Shown in pieces: positions 55,152 to 63,929 of a stretch of DNA of 64,000 bases. Positions within the stretch are counted from its first letter, which is position 1, and the number at the start of each line of letters is the position of its first letter. Below the pieces are notes generated by a model. It saw only the letters and a list, made by a program, of their open reading frames with translations, searched no databases and was not told where the DNA came from. The position numbers and the translations under genes were made by a program. Location of the stretch: positions 1,674,001 to 1,738,000 of the forward strand of contig OY970271.1 of NCBI GenBank assembly GCA_963715745.1, given 5' to 3'. Source of the DNA: CAWGJF01 sp963715745 (GTDB taxonomy: Bacteria > Bacteroidota > Ignavibacteria > Ignavibacteriales > Ignavibacteriaceae).

Positions 55152-56983
55152 CCTCCTGAAGATCGTTCCAGGCTCTGATACATATTCTCAATAATATTAT
55201 TATATTTTTCTTCAATAATTTTTCTTCTGACTTTCAGACTAGGTGTGATTTCACCGTCTTCAATGGTAAATGGTTTTTCTAGCAGAACAAATTTTCTAAC
55301 ACGCTCATAATTAGCCAGTTTTTTCTGCAGCTGACTGATATCAGCTTCAAGCAGTTTGTAAATCGTTTCGTTCTTTGCAAGTTCCTGCTCACTTGCATAT
55401 GGAATTTTATGTGAATCTGCATATTCTTTAAGTGCTTCAAAATCGGGTACAATTAACGCACTTAAAAACATTCTTCGGTCACCAATTAAAACAAACTGAT
55501 CGATATATTTACTTGCAAGAAAAGTATTCTCTATTGGTGTTGGTGCAATATACTTTCCACCTGAAGTTTTAAATAAGTGTTTTTTCCTGTCTGTAATCAT
55601 TAAAAATCCATCAGCATCAAATACTCCGATATCACCTGTATGAAGCCAGCCATTAATAATACTTTCTTCAGTGTCTTTTTTTCTTTTGAAATATCCCTGC
55701 ATAATGTTAGGACCCTTTGCGAGAATTTCACCGTCCTTAGCAATTTTAATCTCAACTCCGGGGAATGGTTTCCCGACTGTTCCGAATTTATAATCATCAA
55801 CTCTGTTTGCTGCAATTACAGGGGAAGATTCAGTCAAGCCATAACCTTCAATAATCAAAATTCCAATTGCTTCAAAAAATTCACCAAGATCGCGAGGCAG
55901 TGCAGCTCCACCTGATATAAAAAACCTGAAGTTTCCTCCGGTTTTTTCCTGTAATTTTTTATAAACCAGCTTATCTGCAAGAGCATGTTTAACAGCTAAT
56001 TGAACTGGAACTCGTCCAAGTTTCTTTTTCTCTGCATATTTTTTCCCGACTTCAATTGCCCAGTAAAATATCTTTTGTTTTGATGCCGGCTGACTTTCAA
56101 CATTCTTCATTATTTTGGAATAAATTCTTTCAAACAATCGCGGGACAGTTGTCATAATAGTAGGTTTTACTTCAACCAGATTTGCAGCAACACTCTCAAT
56201 GCTCTCTGCATAACATATTGTGCAGCCGGATGAGAAAGCCGTGTAGTAACCAGCCATTCTTTCAAAAATATGACACAAAGGTAAGAATGAAAGGAAAGTG
56301 TCATCTTTAGTAATAGGGAATGCTTCCAGAGCAGAGTTTACGTTTGATAAAATATTTTTATGAGTTAGCACAACACCTTTCGGTTCGCCGGTTGTTCCGG
56401 AAGTGTAAATAATTGTACACACATCATTTTCTTTAACTAGATCGATATTACTCTTCAACATTGAAGGGCTTTCAGTTCTCAGCAGTTTGCCCATTCCCTG
56501 AACTCTGCTGAATGTCATTAAATCTTTTACTTCTTCGTTAAAATCATTTTCATTAAAAATTATAATAAACTGAAGATGCCTGCAGTTATGTTTTATCTTT
56601 AAAACCTTATTTAATTGAAATTTGTTGGAGAGAATAATTCCTTTTGCTTCGGAGTTATTTAAAATATACTCTATTGAATCTGAAGTTAGCGAAGGATAGA
56701 GCGGGACGTCAATTGCACCGAGAGAAAGAATTGCCATATCTGCATAAACCCATTCCGGTCTGTTCTCAGAAATGATTGCAATTTTATCATCCCTTTTTAT
56801 ACCAATGGATTTTAATCCATAAGCAAATAGCTCCGTTTCTTCTTTAAAATCAGCGTAAGTAATTCCTTTATACTGTCCGTCAACTTTTCGTTTAAGGAAT
56901 TCTTTTTCGTTCTTTTTTGCGTGTTCTTCTGTAAGAAAAACAAAAAGTTCAGGAATTGTTTTGCAGGCTTTTAGTAATGCCAT
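55148..56983 (-). CDS. Long-chain acyl-CoA synthetase (AMP-forming)
   Basis: The 611-residue ANL-superfamily enzyme has the AMP-binding loop CTIIYTSGTTGEPKGV, FLPLCHIFER, EGYGLTESSPV, GWLHTGDIG and ITDRKKHLFKTSGGKYIAP. The size, LPLCHIFER and the KTSGGKYIAP motif fit FadD15-type long-chain fatty-acid ligases. It activates fatty acids for lipid synthesis or degradation. The ATG at 56983 follows GGAG at good spacing; a GTG four codons upstream is less likely. Confidence 0.92.
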   Translation of the reverse strand: MALLKACKTIPELFVFLTEEHAKKNEKEFLKRKVDGQYKGITYADFKEETELFAYGLKSIGIKRDDKIAIISENRPEWVYADMAILSLGAIDVPLYPSLTSDSIEYILNNSEAKGIILSNKFQLNKVLKIKHNCRHLQFIIIFNENDFNEEVKDLMTFSRVQGMGKLLRTESPSMLKSNIDLVKENDVCTIIYTSGTTGEPKGVVLTHKNILSNVNSALEAFPITKDDTFLSFLPLCHIFERMAGYYTAFSSGCTICYAESIESVAANLVEVKPTIMTTVPRLFERIYSKIMKNVESQPASKQKIFYWAIEVGKKYAEKKKLGRVPVQLAVKHALADKLVYKKLQEKTGGNFRFFISGGAALPRDLGEFFEAIGILIIEGYGLTESSPVIAANRVDDYKFGTVGKPFPGVEIKIAKDGEILAKGPNIMQGYFKRKKDTEESIINGWLHTGDIGVFDADGFLMITDRKKHLFKTSGGKYIAPTPIENTFLASKYIDQFVLIGDRRMFLSALIVPDFEALKEYADSHKIPYASEQELAKNETIYKLLEADISQLQKKLANYERVRKFVLLEKPFTIEDGEITPSLKVRRKIIEEKYNNIIENMYQSLERSSGG

Positions 56984-57179
56984 TTCTATCTCCACAGGAA
57001 AAATGTAATTTAATAAGATCGCTCAGAAAACAAATCAGGTATGAATTTTACTCTATCGTTCAATAAGACAAACTAAAATAATATGTTTTGCAATATTTCC
57101 AAAGTAGTGAATTAAACTTATGATTTAATATTCGTATTTCTATTGATATGAAAAGGGGAATCTGTCAGAATCCGGACAA

Positions 57180-57200
57180 CCTGCCTGCCGGTCAGGCAGG
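57180..57200. repeat. 21-bp palindromic repeat, copy 3, intergenic
   Basis: CCTGCCTG (57180-57187) and CAGGCAGG (57193-57200) form perfect arms around CCGGT. This is the cleanest of the three copies and lies outside any gene. Confidence 0.75.
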
Positions 57201-57220
57201 GCCGGAACGACAATCGCACT

Positions 57221-57362
57221 GTTATACTGAATGCAATGGGGGATCTTTTCCTGAACGTAAGATTTTTCGTTTAACCCGAAATGAAAAGACAAGCCGAAAT
57301 TACAGCTGTGCTATCATCCCGAGTCCAACGAGGAATCTTTTTCTAAGCGTAAAATTCCCCAG
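57221..57362. repeat. Two decayed copies of the dispersed palindromic element
   Basis: Each unit has an ATCCxxA-like edge, a GATCTTTTCCT or AATCTTTTTCTAAG arm, and a GTAAGATTTTT or GTAAAATTCCCC arm. The second unit closely resembles 61962-62028. They look like relics of the family seen at 10505-10576 and 63807-63897, or a sister family. Confidence 0.5.
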
Positions 57363-57423
57363 GCTGTAACAGACAGATCTTAATACTAGCTAAAATTTCT
57401 CAGGAAACAATTAAAAAAAATAA

Positions 57424-57657
57424 ACTAATCCGTTTAACCAAAGCACAACTATTGGCTATCATTTGTCAGTAAATAGTTCTGTAATTTTAAAAGTTTATGA
57501 TGTTTTAGGAAATAAAATTTCTACACTTATTAACGAAGAAAAAACGACGGGCAATTATGAATTTGAATTTAATGCTTCCGGATTAACGAGTGGTGTTCAT
57601 TTTAATAAACTGATGGCAAGCTCATTTATAGAAACAAAGAGAATGGTGCTGTTGTAG
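57424..57657 (+). pseudogene. Remnant of a T9SS sorting domain
   Basis: Reading from 57424, directly after an in-frame TAA, the frame gives TNPFNQSTTIGYHL and then NSSVILKVYDVLGNKIST, INEEKTTGNYEFEFNASGL and RMVLL-stop. This is the C-terminal 75 residues of a sorting domain, with the YPNPFNP signature broken. The body of the gene is absent, and the upstream DNA is repeat relics. It is a decayed end of a former cargo gene. Confidence 0.75.
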
Positions 57658-58041
57658 TAGTAGAGCCAACTTTTTACTTATGTCCTATCATAAAAGTTGA
57701 TGAGTTTTTTATTTGCCTAAAGTGAAGAGATGACAATGGTATTATAAAGTTAAAGTAACATTTCTATCCCTTAACAATAATATGAGTTTATGTTTATTCG
57801 AACCAGTTTTATATAATTTTACTTAAACAACCAATATTCCTCTAGCAACAATTACCAACCATTCATTATTCATTAGTACTGGCAAGTAATTTGTTTATAA
57901 TAGTAGTGTTGTTATTCTCTGTTTAGGAAGAGTGAACAGGACCATCATATTTCAGAATAACTTTTGATAAAGATGCTAAGTTACCTTTCCAAACAGTATA
58001 AGGCTGGTAATTATTTCTTACTTAATAAATCAAAGGGGAAT
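57658..58041. other. Intergenic region before the accessory T9SS/FISUMP cluster
   Basis: The 384 AT-rich bases show no gene, RNA or strong hairpin. An AAAGGGGAA ribosome site lies at its end. A promoter for the downstream cluster is expected but not identified. Confidence 0.45.
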
Positions 58042-58851
58042 ATGAAAATACTAATTGGTTGTTTTCTGCTTTTTTCAATTCAGATATTCTCACAATCCTA
58101 CCTGAATATTTTATTTAATAATGGCACTTACAAAAACGCTTCTTTAAGTTCTTTACAAAAAATTACATTAGGTCCCTCGATTGGACAGATAAGTTTTTGT
58201 CTTGCTGATGGAATTATTGCAACTGAGAATATTGCTGACATACGGAAAATGACACTCGGTAATGTTGCCGAGGGCGAACCGCTTCCGGTTGAATTATCAT
58301 CATTCAGTGTTTTGTTAAACAGCACTTCAGTTGTTTTAATGTGGAGGACTGAGACCGAAGTGAGTAATTATGGATTTGAGATCGAAAGGAATCCGGATTC
58401 AGAAGTTGGCAATCTTTGGAAGAAGATTGGATTTGTTGAAGGATCTGGCAACAGCAACTCACCAAAAAATTATTCTTTTACAGACATTAATCCTCCATCA
58501 GGAATTATACATTACCGGTTAAAGCAGATTGATACAGACGGGAAATACCAATACAGTAATGTCGTAGAAATAGAATCCGGAATTCCGGTTCAGTATGAAT
58601 TAAAGCAAAACTTTCCTAATCCGTTCAACCCAACAACACATATAAATTATAATTTACCAGCAGAAGGTTTTGTAACATTGAAAGTATATGATATAGTCGG
58701 AAGAGAAGTCGCAACACTCGTAAATGAAAATAAAAAAGCCGGAAGTTATTTGGTTACATTCGATGGGAACTATTTTGCAAGCGGTGTTTATTTATGCAGG
58801 ATCCATTCAGGTAACTATTCCAGCTCAATAAAAATGTTGATGATTAAATAA
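58042..58851 (+). CDS. Minimal T9SS-secreted protein without catalytic domain
   Basis: The 269-residue protein has a signal peptide (MKILIGCFLLFSIQIFSQ), a short N-terminal module of about 50 residues (LFNNGTYKNASLSSLQKITLG), an Fn3-like linker (PVELSSFSVLLNSTSVVLMW) and a T9SS domain (QNFPNPFNPTTHI). No enzyme or binding domain is present, so it may be a surface tag or scaffold or a shortened gene. The ATG at 58042 after AAAGGGGAAT is preferred over the in-frame start 78 bases upstream. It lies 9 bases before the first FISUMP gene. Confidence 0.75.
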   Translation: MKILIGCFLLFSIQIFSQSYLNILFNNGTYKNASLSSLQKITLGPSIGQISFCLADGIIATENIADIRKMTLGNVAEGEPLPVELSSFSVLLNSTSVVLMWRTETEVSNYGFEIERNPDSEVGNLWKKIGFVEGSGNSNSPKNYSFTDINPPSGIIHYRLKQIDTDGKYQYSNVVEIESGIPVQYELKQNFPNPFNPTTHINYNLPAEGFVTLKVYDIVGREVATLVNENKKAGSYLVTFDGNYFASGVYLCRIHSGNYSSSIKMLMIK

Positions 58852-58860
58852 AGATTCAAA

Positions 58861-59580
58861 ATGAAAAATTTAATATTCTTATTTGCCTATTCAATCACAG
58901 CTATTGCAATATTTCCGCAGAGCATGGTTGTACAAAAAAATGATGGTACAAATTTGTTTATTGATTTAAATACAATTGATATGATCAATTTTATTATCCC
59001 CTGCCCGGGCACACCAACCGTTGATTATGAAGGTAAAACTTATAATACAGTCCTAATCGGTAACCAGTGCTGGCTAAAAGAAAATCTTGATGTGGGAACG
59101 ATGATAAACAGTTCGGGCAACCAGGATAATAATAGTATATTAGAAAAATACTGCTACAACAATGTTTTAGACAGTTGCACAACATACGGTGGACTTTACC
59201 AATGGAATGAAGCGATGCAATATGTAACAACAGAAGGTGCACAAGGAATTTGTCCGAATGGATGGCACATTCCAAGTTATGCGGAATTTCAAACATTAGC
59301 AGCAACCGTTGGAAATGATGGAAATACCTTAAAAGAAATAGGGCAAGGAAGCGGCGGCGGAGCAGGTACAAACACAAGCGGTTTTTCAGGGCTGTTGGCG
59401 GGCTACCGGGATTACAATGGAACCTTCAGCTATTTTGGCAACTATGCAGACTTTTGGGTTTCTACTGAGTTCGATGCCTCTAACGCTTACTACCTATACC
59501 TGTACCACATTGATAGTATTTTCAATCTGCACAGCTACTACAAGGTGACCGGTTTTAGTGTGCGTTGTTTGAGAAATTAG
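58861..59580 (+). CDS. FISUMP-domain secreted protein, paralog 1
   Basis: The 239-residue protein has a signal peptide, an N-terminal module like that of its neighbours (KNDGTNLFIDLNTIDMINF), and a Fibrobacter succinogenes major paralogous (FISUMP) domain: TYNTVLIGNQCWLKENLDVG, YGGLYQWNEAMQY, CPNGWHIPSYAEF, GFSGLLAGYRDYNG and GFSVRCLRN. The fold is of C-type-lectin kind and the role is unknown, probably surface display. It has no sorting domain. It is followed by a second paralog with blocks of identical DNA. Confidence 0.82.
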   Translation: MKNLIFLFAYSITAIAIFPQSMVVQKNDGTNLFIDLNTIDMINFIIPCPGTPTVDYEGKTYNTVLIGNQCWLKENLDVGTMINSSGNQDNNSILEKYCYNNVLDSCTTYGGLYQWNEAMQYVTTEGAQGICPNGWHIPSYAEFQTLAATVGNDGNTLKEIGQGSGGGAGTNTSGFSGLLAGYRDYNGTFSYFGNYADFWVSTEFDASNAYYLYLYHIDSIFNLHSYYKVTGFSVRCLRN

Positions 59581-59624
59581 AATAGTAATAAATAATTTCA
59601 GGCGATTTTTATAGGACACATAAA

Positions 59625-60332
59625 ATGAAAAAGTATATAATATTAGTCTTCATCTATTTTATTGTTACTGAAAGTTTAGCTCAACACAAAACGCTTACCG
59701 TTTATTACCCGGGTGATAGTACAAATGTGGTTGACCTTACAAATACTGACTCCCTTGTTATTTTTATTTGTGGAGTCAGCAAAGTTAATTACGGCGGTAA
59801 AAATTATAATACTGTTTTAATAGGTAACCAGTGCTGGCTAAAAGAAAATCTTGATGTGGGTGAAATGATTCCAGGAACTTCAAACCAGCTAGATAATAGT
59901 ATATTAGAAAAATACTGCTACAATAATAACTCCGAAAATTGCACAACATACGGCGGGCTTTACCAGTGGAATGAAGCAATGCAATATGTAACCACGGAAG
60001 GCACGAAAGGGATTTGCCCGGATGGTTGGCATATACCTACATTAGTTGAATTTCAAACTCTATCGGCAACCATAGGAAATGAGGGGCTAGCATTACTAAC
60101 TATCGAACAAGGCGGTGGAACAAATACTAGCGGCTTTTCAGGTTTACTATCGGGATATCGCAATCTTAATAATGATTTCGTTGCTCTGGGTGTTAAGGTT
60201 TATTTTTGGAGTTCTATAGAGTTCAGTAACCTGAGAGCTAATAACATGCGTCTTTACTACAATAATAATAACATATTTTATTATGATTTAGAAAAAACCT
60301 ATGGCTTCGTTGTTCGATGCCTAAAGGATTAA
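59625..60332 (+). CDS. FISUMP-domain secreted protein, paralog 2
   Basis: The 235-residue protein has a signal peptide (MKKYIILVFIYFIVTESLAQ), a short Thr/Val-rich module, and a FISUMP domain with the same landmarks as paralog 1 (GNQCWLKENLDVG, YGGLYQWNEAMQY, CPDGWHIP, GFSGLLSGYR, VVRCLKD). Two stretches of 38 and 31 bases are identical to paralog 1. Fewer identical positions occur in the last third, where the sequences differ most. It lies six bases before the TlpA-like gene. Confidence 0.82.
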   Translation: MKKYIILVFIYFIVTESLAQHKTLTVYYPGDSTNVVDLTNTDSLVIFICGVSKVNYGGKNYNTVLIGNQCWLKENLDVGEMIPGTSNQLDNSILEKYCYNNNSENCTTYGGLYQWNEAMQYVTTEGTKGICPDGWHIPTLVEFQTLSATIGNEGLALLTIEQGGGTNTSGFSGLLSGYRNLNNDFVALGVKVYFWSSIEFSNLRANNMRLYYNNNNIFYYDLEKTYGFVVRCLKD

Positions 60333-60338
60333 TCTAGA

Positions 60339-61688
60339 ATGAATTATTACTTTCTGATTTTGATTTTTTTTCTAAGTAATAGTTTTACTTTTACACAACA
60401 AATTAATATCAAAATTGAAAATTTAAACCAAGAGAAAGCTGTACTTAATTTTTTATCGGGGGAAAGGTCTGAACTTGTCGATACAATTAAAGTAACAAGT
60501 CAAGGCTATTTTCAATTCACTTTAGATCAGAAACACTCCGGTTTATATCGCTTATCTTTCAAAAACAATACAAGAATTGATTTCATTTATGATAACGAAG
60601 ATGTTGAAATTATTACTGAAGTAAATAATATCTTCGATAGCCTTAAGGTTATTAAATCAGAATCAAATAAAATTTATTACGATTTCATCAGACTCAACAA
60701 AAGTTATAAATCCAAAACGGAACTCCTTCAGTTGGTGCTTGCTCATTATCCTAAGGACGATAATTACTACCAAACCACAAAAGAAAAGCTTATTCAAGTC
60801 CAGGAAGAGTATTTGAACTTTGTAAATGTAACTGCTCAAGCTGATCCTACTTCATTTATTTCAAGATATGTCAGATCATCTCAACTTCCGGTTATTGATA
60901 TTGGGGTTCCTCCGGATGTTCAGTTAAATTATTTTAAAACCCATGCACTCGATAACGTTAATTTTTATGACGACGATTTAATTTATTCAGACGCATTCAC
61001 AAATAAAACCATTGAGTATTTAACTTATTACCGTAACCCTCAGTTACCGTTGGAACTTCTTGAAAAAGAATTTATGCTGGCAGTTGATTCGATTCTTAAT
61101 AAAGCTAAAGTAAATGAAATTGTATATCAGCATATAGTTGAATATTTAATAAATGGATTTAGAGAGTTCGGTTTTGAAAAAGTAATAGATTACATAATCG
61201 ATAATTATATCTTAAAAGACAATCTCTGTATGAATGAAAAATTTGAAAGCTCGTTAGAAAGAAGAATTGAGCAGACAAGAAATTTCAAAATAGGCAGCGT
61301 CGTACCTAATATAATCATAACAGATTCAGCCGATGCACGATTCAGTTTGAATGATCTGACATCCGAAAGAATTCTGATTTTATTTTATGCTAGCTGGTGC
61401 CCTCACTGTAAGAATCTTATACAACAATTAATTGAACTTTATCAAAATCAAAAAGAAAAAAACACAGAAGTACTGGCGGTTTCAATTGATACCTCAAAAA
61501 CTGATTTAATAAATTTCTTAACCCTGCATAATACGAACTGGATAAACGTTGCAGATCTAAAGGGGTGGAATGGTAAAGCAGCAAGTGATTATTTTCTTTA
61601 TGCAACTCCGACTATGTTTCTGATTAATAAAGAGAAGAAAATTATTGCAAAACCCCTGACTGTTGATGAATTGAAAAGCTGGTTTTGA
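60339..61688 (+). CDS. TlpA-like thioredoxin-domain protein
   Basis: The 449-residue protein has a signal peptide (MNYYFLILIFFLSNSFTFTQ). An N-terminal beta domain of the DUF4369 kind follows (SQGYFQFTLDQKHSGLYRLS), then a helical middle, and a C-terminal thioredoxin fold with FYASWCPHCKNL (C354, C357), VSIDTSKTDLINFL and YATPTMFLINKEKKI including the cis-Pro. It probably acts in the periplasm as a thiol-disulfide reductase. It lies immediately after the FISUMP paralogs, whose domains hold several cysteines, so they could be its partners. Confidence 0.85.
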   Translation: MNYYFLILIFFLSNSFTFTQQINIKIENLNQEKAVLNFLSGERSELVDTIKVTSQGYFQFTLDQKHSGLYRLSFKNNTRIDFIYDNEDVEIITEVNNIFDSLKVIKSESNKIYYDFIRLNKSYKSKTELLQLVLAHYPKDDNYYQTTKEKLIQVQEEYLNFVNVTAQADPTSFISRYVRSSQLPVIDIGVPPDVQLNYFKTHALDNVNFYDDDLIYSDAFTNKTIEYLTYYRNPQLPLELLEKEFMLAVDSILNKAKVNEIVYQHIVEYLINGFREFGFEKVIDYIIDNYILKDNLCMNEKFESSLERRIEQTRNFKIGSVVPNIIITDSADARFSLNDLTSERILILFYASWCPHCKNLIQQLIELYQNQKEKNTEVLAVSIDTSKTDLINFLTLHNTNWINVADLKGWNGKAASDYFLYATPTMFLINKEKKIIAKPLTVDELKSWF

Positions 61689-62160
61689 AATTGCACTTTT
61701 TTAAATGAGATAATTTTCATCAATAACAATTTCAGCGCATTGAGATGCGATAACCTTTCATAACCGAAGAATTCTTCCTGGTTAATTCAGAATATATAAT
61801 CTTAAATTGCTGCCCATCCATAGCCCTTCTCCAAATGTGAACAGAAATGGCTTAAACTTACAGTCTGTCCCAGTCTTTTCGTTACAGAATAAAATGTTAT
61901 ATCACGGAATCGTCTGTGATATTCAGTGTAATGACTGGACAAGCCGGAATGATAAACGTATTATCATCCGGAATGCAACGAGTGATCTTTTTCTAAGAGC
62001 AAGATTCCTCACTTCGTTCGGTATGACACTTCAGTCTATATTTCAACCTCATATTTTGAAAGACTACCCATCCAAAGTGCAATAAAACTTCTTTGCTTCT
62101 CTAAACTCAAAGCTTTAATTTTAATTTCTATTTTTCAGATATTTTTAACAGAGGATATTC
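61689..62160. other. Intergenic region before pruA with repeat relic
   Basis: The 472 bases contain a decayed palindromic element at 61962-62028 and otherwise no recognisable gene. The open frame at 61807-62085 overlaps the repeat and has no homology-like features. An AACAGAGGAT ribosome site precedes pruA. Confidence 0.5.
61962..62028. repeat. Decayed copy of the dispersed palindromic element
   Basis: TATCATCCGG at left faces TTCGGTATGAC at right, with inner GATCTTTTTCTAAG and GCAAGATTCCTC. The centre matches 57311-57362 almost base for base, supporting a shared origin. Confidence 0.55.
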
Positions 62161-63795
62161 ATGTCAAACGCATATTTTAAACCACCAATTCCAATAAACG
62201 AACCAATAAAAACTTACAAACCCGGCAGCCTGGAAAGAGAAGAATTAAAGAAAAAATTAGCTGAACTAAAATCAAAACAGACCGAAGTTCCTTTAATAAT
62301 CGGCGGTGAAGAAATTAAAACAGGCAACACCGAAGAAATGAGAATTCCTCATAACCACAAACATGTTCTGGGTGTTTATCATAAAGCCGGTAAAAAAGAA
62401 GTTGATATGGCAATTGAAGCTGCCCTAGAAGCACGAAAAGAATGGGCTGAAATGCCGTGGGAGCAGAGAGTCTCTGTATTCTTAAAAATTGCTGATCTGC
62501 TTGCTGGTCCGTGGCGCGCTACAATAAATGCAGCTACAATGCTTGGGCAGTCAAAAGTAATTCATCAGGCAGAGATTGACTCAGCTTGTGAGCTTATTGA
62601 TTTTTACAGATTCAATTGTTACTTCATGACACAGTTAATGGAAGAGCAGCCATACTCGCCTAACGGAATGTGGAACCGTTCAGAATACAGACCGCTTGAA
62701 GGATATGTTTTTGCAGTTACTCCATTTAACTTTACTTCAATTGCCGGAAACTTGCCGACTGCACCTGCTATTGTTGGCAATGTTAGTTTGTGGAAACCTG
62801 CATCGAGTGCTGTTTATTCCGCTTACTGGTTGATGAAATTGTTTGAAGAAGCCGGGCTTCCGAAAGGAGTTATAAATTTTGTTCCTGGCTCCGGCGGACA
62901 GGTTGGAACACCTGCAATGACAAATGCAAATCTTGCAGGTATTCATTTTACCGGTTCTACAGAAGTATTTCAGAATATGTGGAAAGTTATTTCTGACAAT
63001 CTTAAAAATATGAAATACTACCCAAGAATTGTTGGCGAGACTGGCGGTAAAGATTTTATCTTTGCGCATAATTCTGCTGATGTTGATGCGCTTGTAGTTG
63101 CAGCTCTTCGTGGTGCTTTTGAATATCAAGGACAGAAATGTTCTGCTGCATCCAGAATGTACATACCAAAATCAAGATGGGAAGAATTCAAAGAAAAATA
63201 TGTTGCTGAAGTTAAAAAGATTAAGATGGGAGATGTAGAAGATTTCACAAACTTCTTTTCTGCTGTTATTGACAGAGCTGCTTTCAATTCCATTACTGAG
63301 TATATAAAGTTTGCTAAGAATGCTAAAGATGCTGAGATCATTACAGGCGGGAATTTTGATGATTCAAAAGGATATTTTATTGAACCGACTACAATCGTAA
63401 CAACCAATCCAAAATTCAAAACAATGGAAGAAGAAATCTTCGGACCGGTGCTTACGATTTATGTTTATGATGATAATAAATTTGATGAAGCTTTAACTTT
63501 GTGCGATGAAACTTCTCCTTATGCTTTAACCGGATGTATCTGGGCACAGGATAGAAAAATGATTATTAAAATGTCTGATAAGCTAAGAAATGCTGCAGGA
63601 AATTTTTATATAAATGATAAACCTACTGCAGCAGTGGTTGGTCAGCAGCCATTTGGCGGAGGCAGGGCATCCGGCACAAACGATAAAGCAGGCAGTGCTA
63701 TGAATATGCTTCGCTGGATGACTGCCAGAACATTAAAGGAAACATTCGATCCTCCAAAAGACTGGCGTTATCCATTTATGAATGAAGATAAATAA
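62161..63795 (+). CDS. pruA: 1-pyrroline-5-carboxylate dehydrogenase
   Basis: The 544-residue aldehyde dehydrogenase has FAVTPFNFTSIAGNLPTAP, GVINFVPGSG, HFTGSTEVF, the catalytic Glu in VGETGGKDF and the catalytic Cys in GQKCSAASRMY. FNFTSIAGNLP and the length class it as the type-1 L-glutamate-gamma-semialdehyde dehydrogenase that makes glutamate from proline. There is no PutA-type proline dehydrogenase domain in this gene, so that step would be elsewhere. Confidence 0.93.
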   Translation: MSNAYFKPPIPINEPIKTYKPGSLEREELKKKLAELKSKQTEVPLIIGGEEIKTGNTEEMRIPHNHKHVLGVYHKAGKKEVDMAIEAALEARKEWAEMPWEQRVSVFLKIADLLAGPWRATINAATMLGQSKVIHQAEIDSACELIDFYRFNCYFMTQLMEEQPYSPNGMWNRSEYRPLEGYVFAVTPFNFTSIAGNLPTAPAIVGNVSLWKPASSAVYSAYWLMKLFEEAGLPKGVINFVPGSGGQVGTPAMTNANLAGIHFTGSTEVFQNMWKVISDNLKNMKYYPRIVGETGGKDFIFAHNSADVDALVVAALRGAFEYQGQKCSAASRMYIPKSRWEEFKEKYVAEVKKIKMGDVEDFTNFFSAVIDRAAFNSITEYIKFAKNAKDAEIITGGNFDDSKGYFIEPTTIVTTNPKFKTMEEEIFGPVLTIYVYDDNKFDEALTLCDETSPYALTGCIWAQDRKMIIKMSDKLRNAAGNFYINDKPTAAVVGQQPFGGGRASGTNDKAGSAMNMLRWMTARTLKETFDPPKDWRYPFMNEDK

Positions 63796-63806
63796 AGTAT
63801 TGAAAA

Positions 63807-63897
63807 GTCATTTCGATCCTGACTTTGCGGGAGAGAAATCTTTTACTTTAAAAGAAAAAAGATTTCTCAGTCTGGCTTTGCCATCCTTCGAAATGAC
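63807..63897. repeat. 91-bp MITE-like palindromic element, copy D
   Basis: GTCATTTCGA (63807-63816) and TCGAAATGAC (63888-63897) are exact inverted ends, and GAGAAATC and GATTTCTC form the inner arms. The ends match copy A at 10505-10576 exactly; the spacer differs. It lies between pruA and sucC. Confidence 0.8.
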
Positions 63898-63929
63898 AAT
63901 TGTAAATTTTAATAATTTAAGGAAGTGTA

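Larger units (their letters stand above)
56984..57423. other. Intergenic region built of repeat relics
   Basis: The 440 bases contain palindromic repeat copy 3 (57180-57200) and two decayed units related to the dispersed palindromic element (57221-57290 and 57311-57362). An open frame at 57148-57369 is made of these repeats and is not a gene. The first 130 bases are AT-rich and probably hold the promoter of the acyl-CoA synthetase. Confidence 0.55.

Noticed and set aside
57148..57369. 73-codon open frame
   Set aside because: It is composed of the palindromic repeat and decayed element copies; the frame is open by chance.
61807..62085. 92-codon open frame
   Set aside because: It overlaps the element relic at 61962-62028, lacks a ribosome site and has no protein-like pattern.
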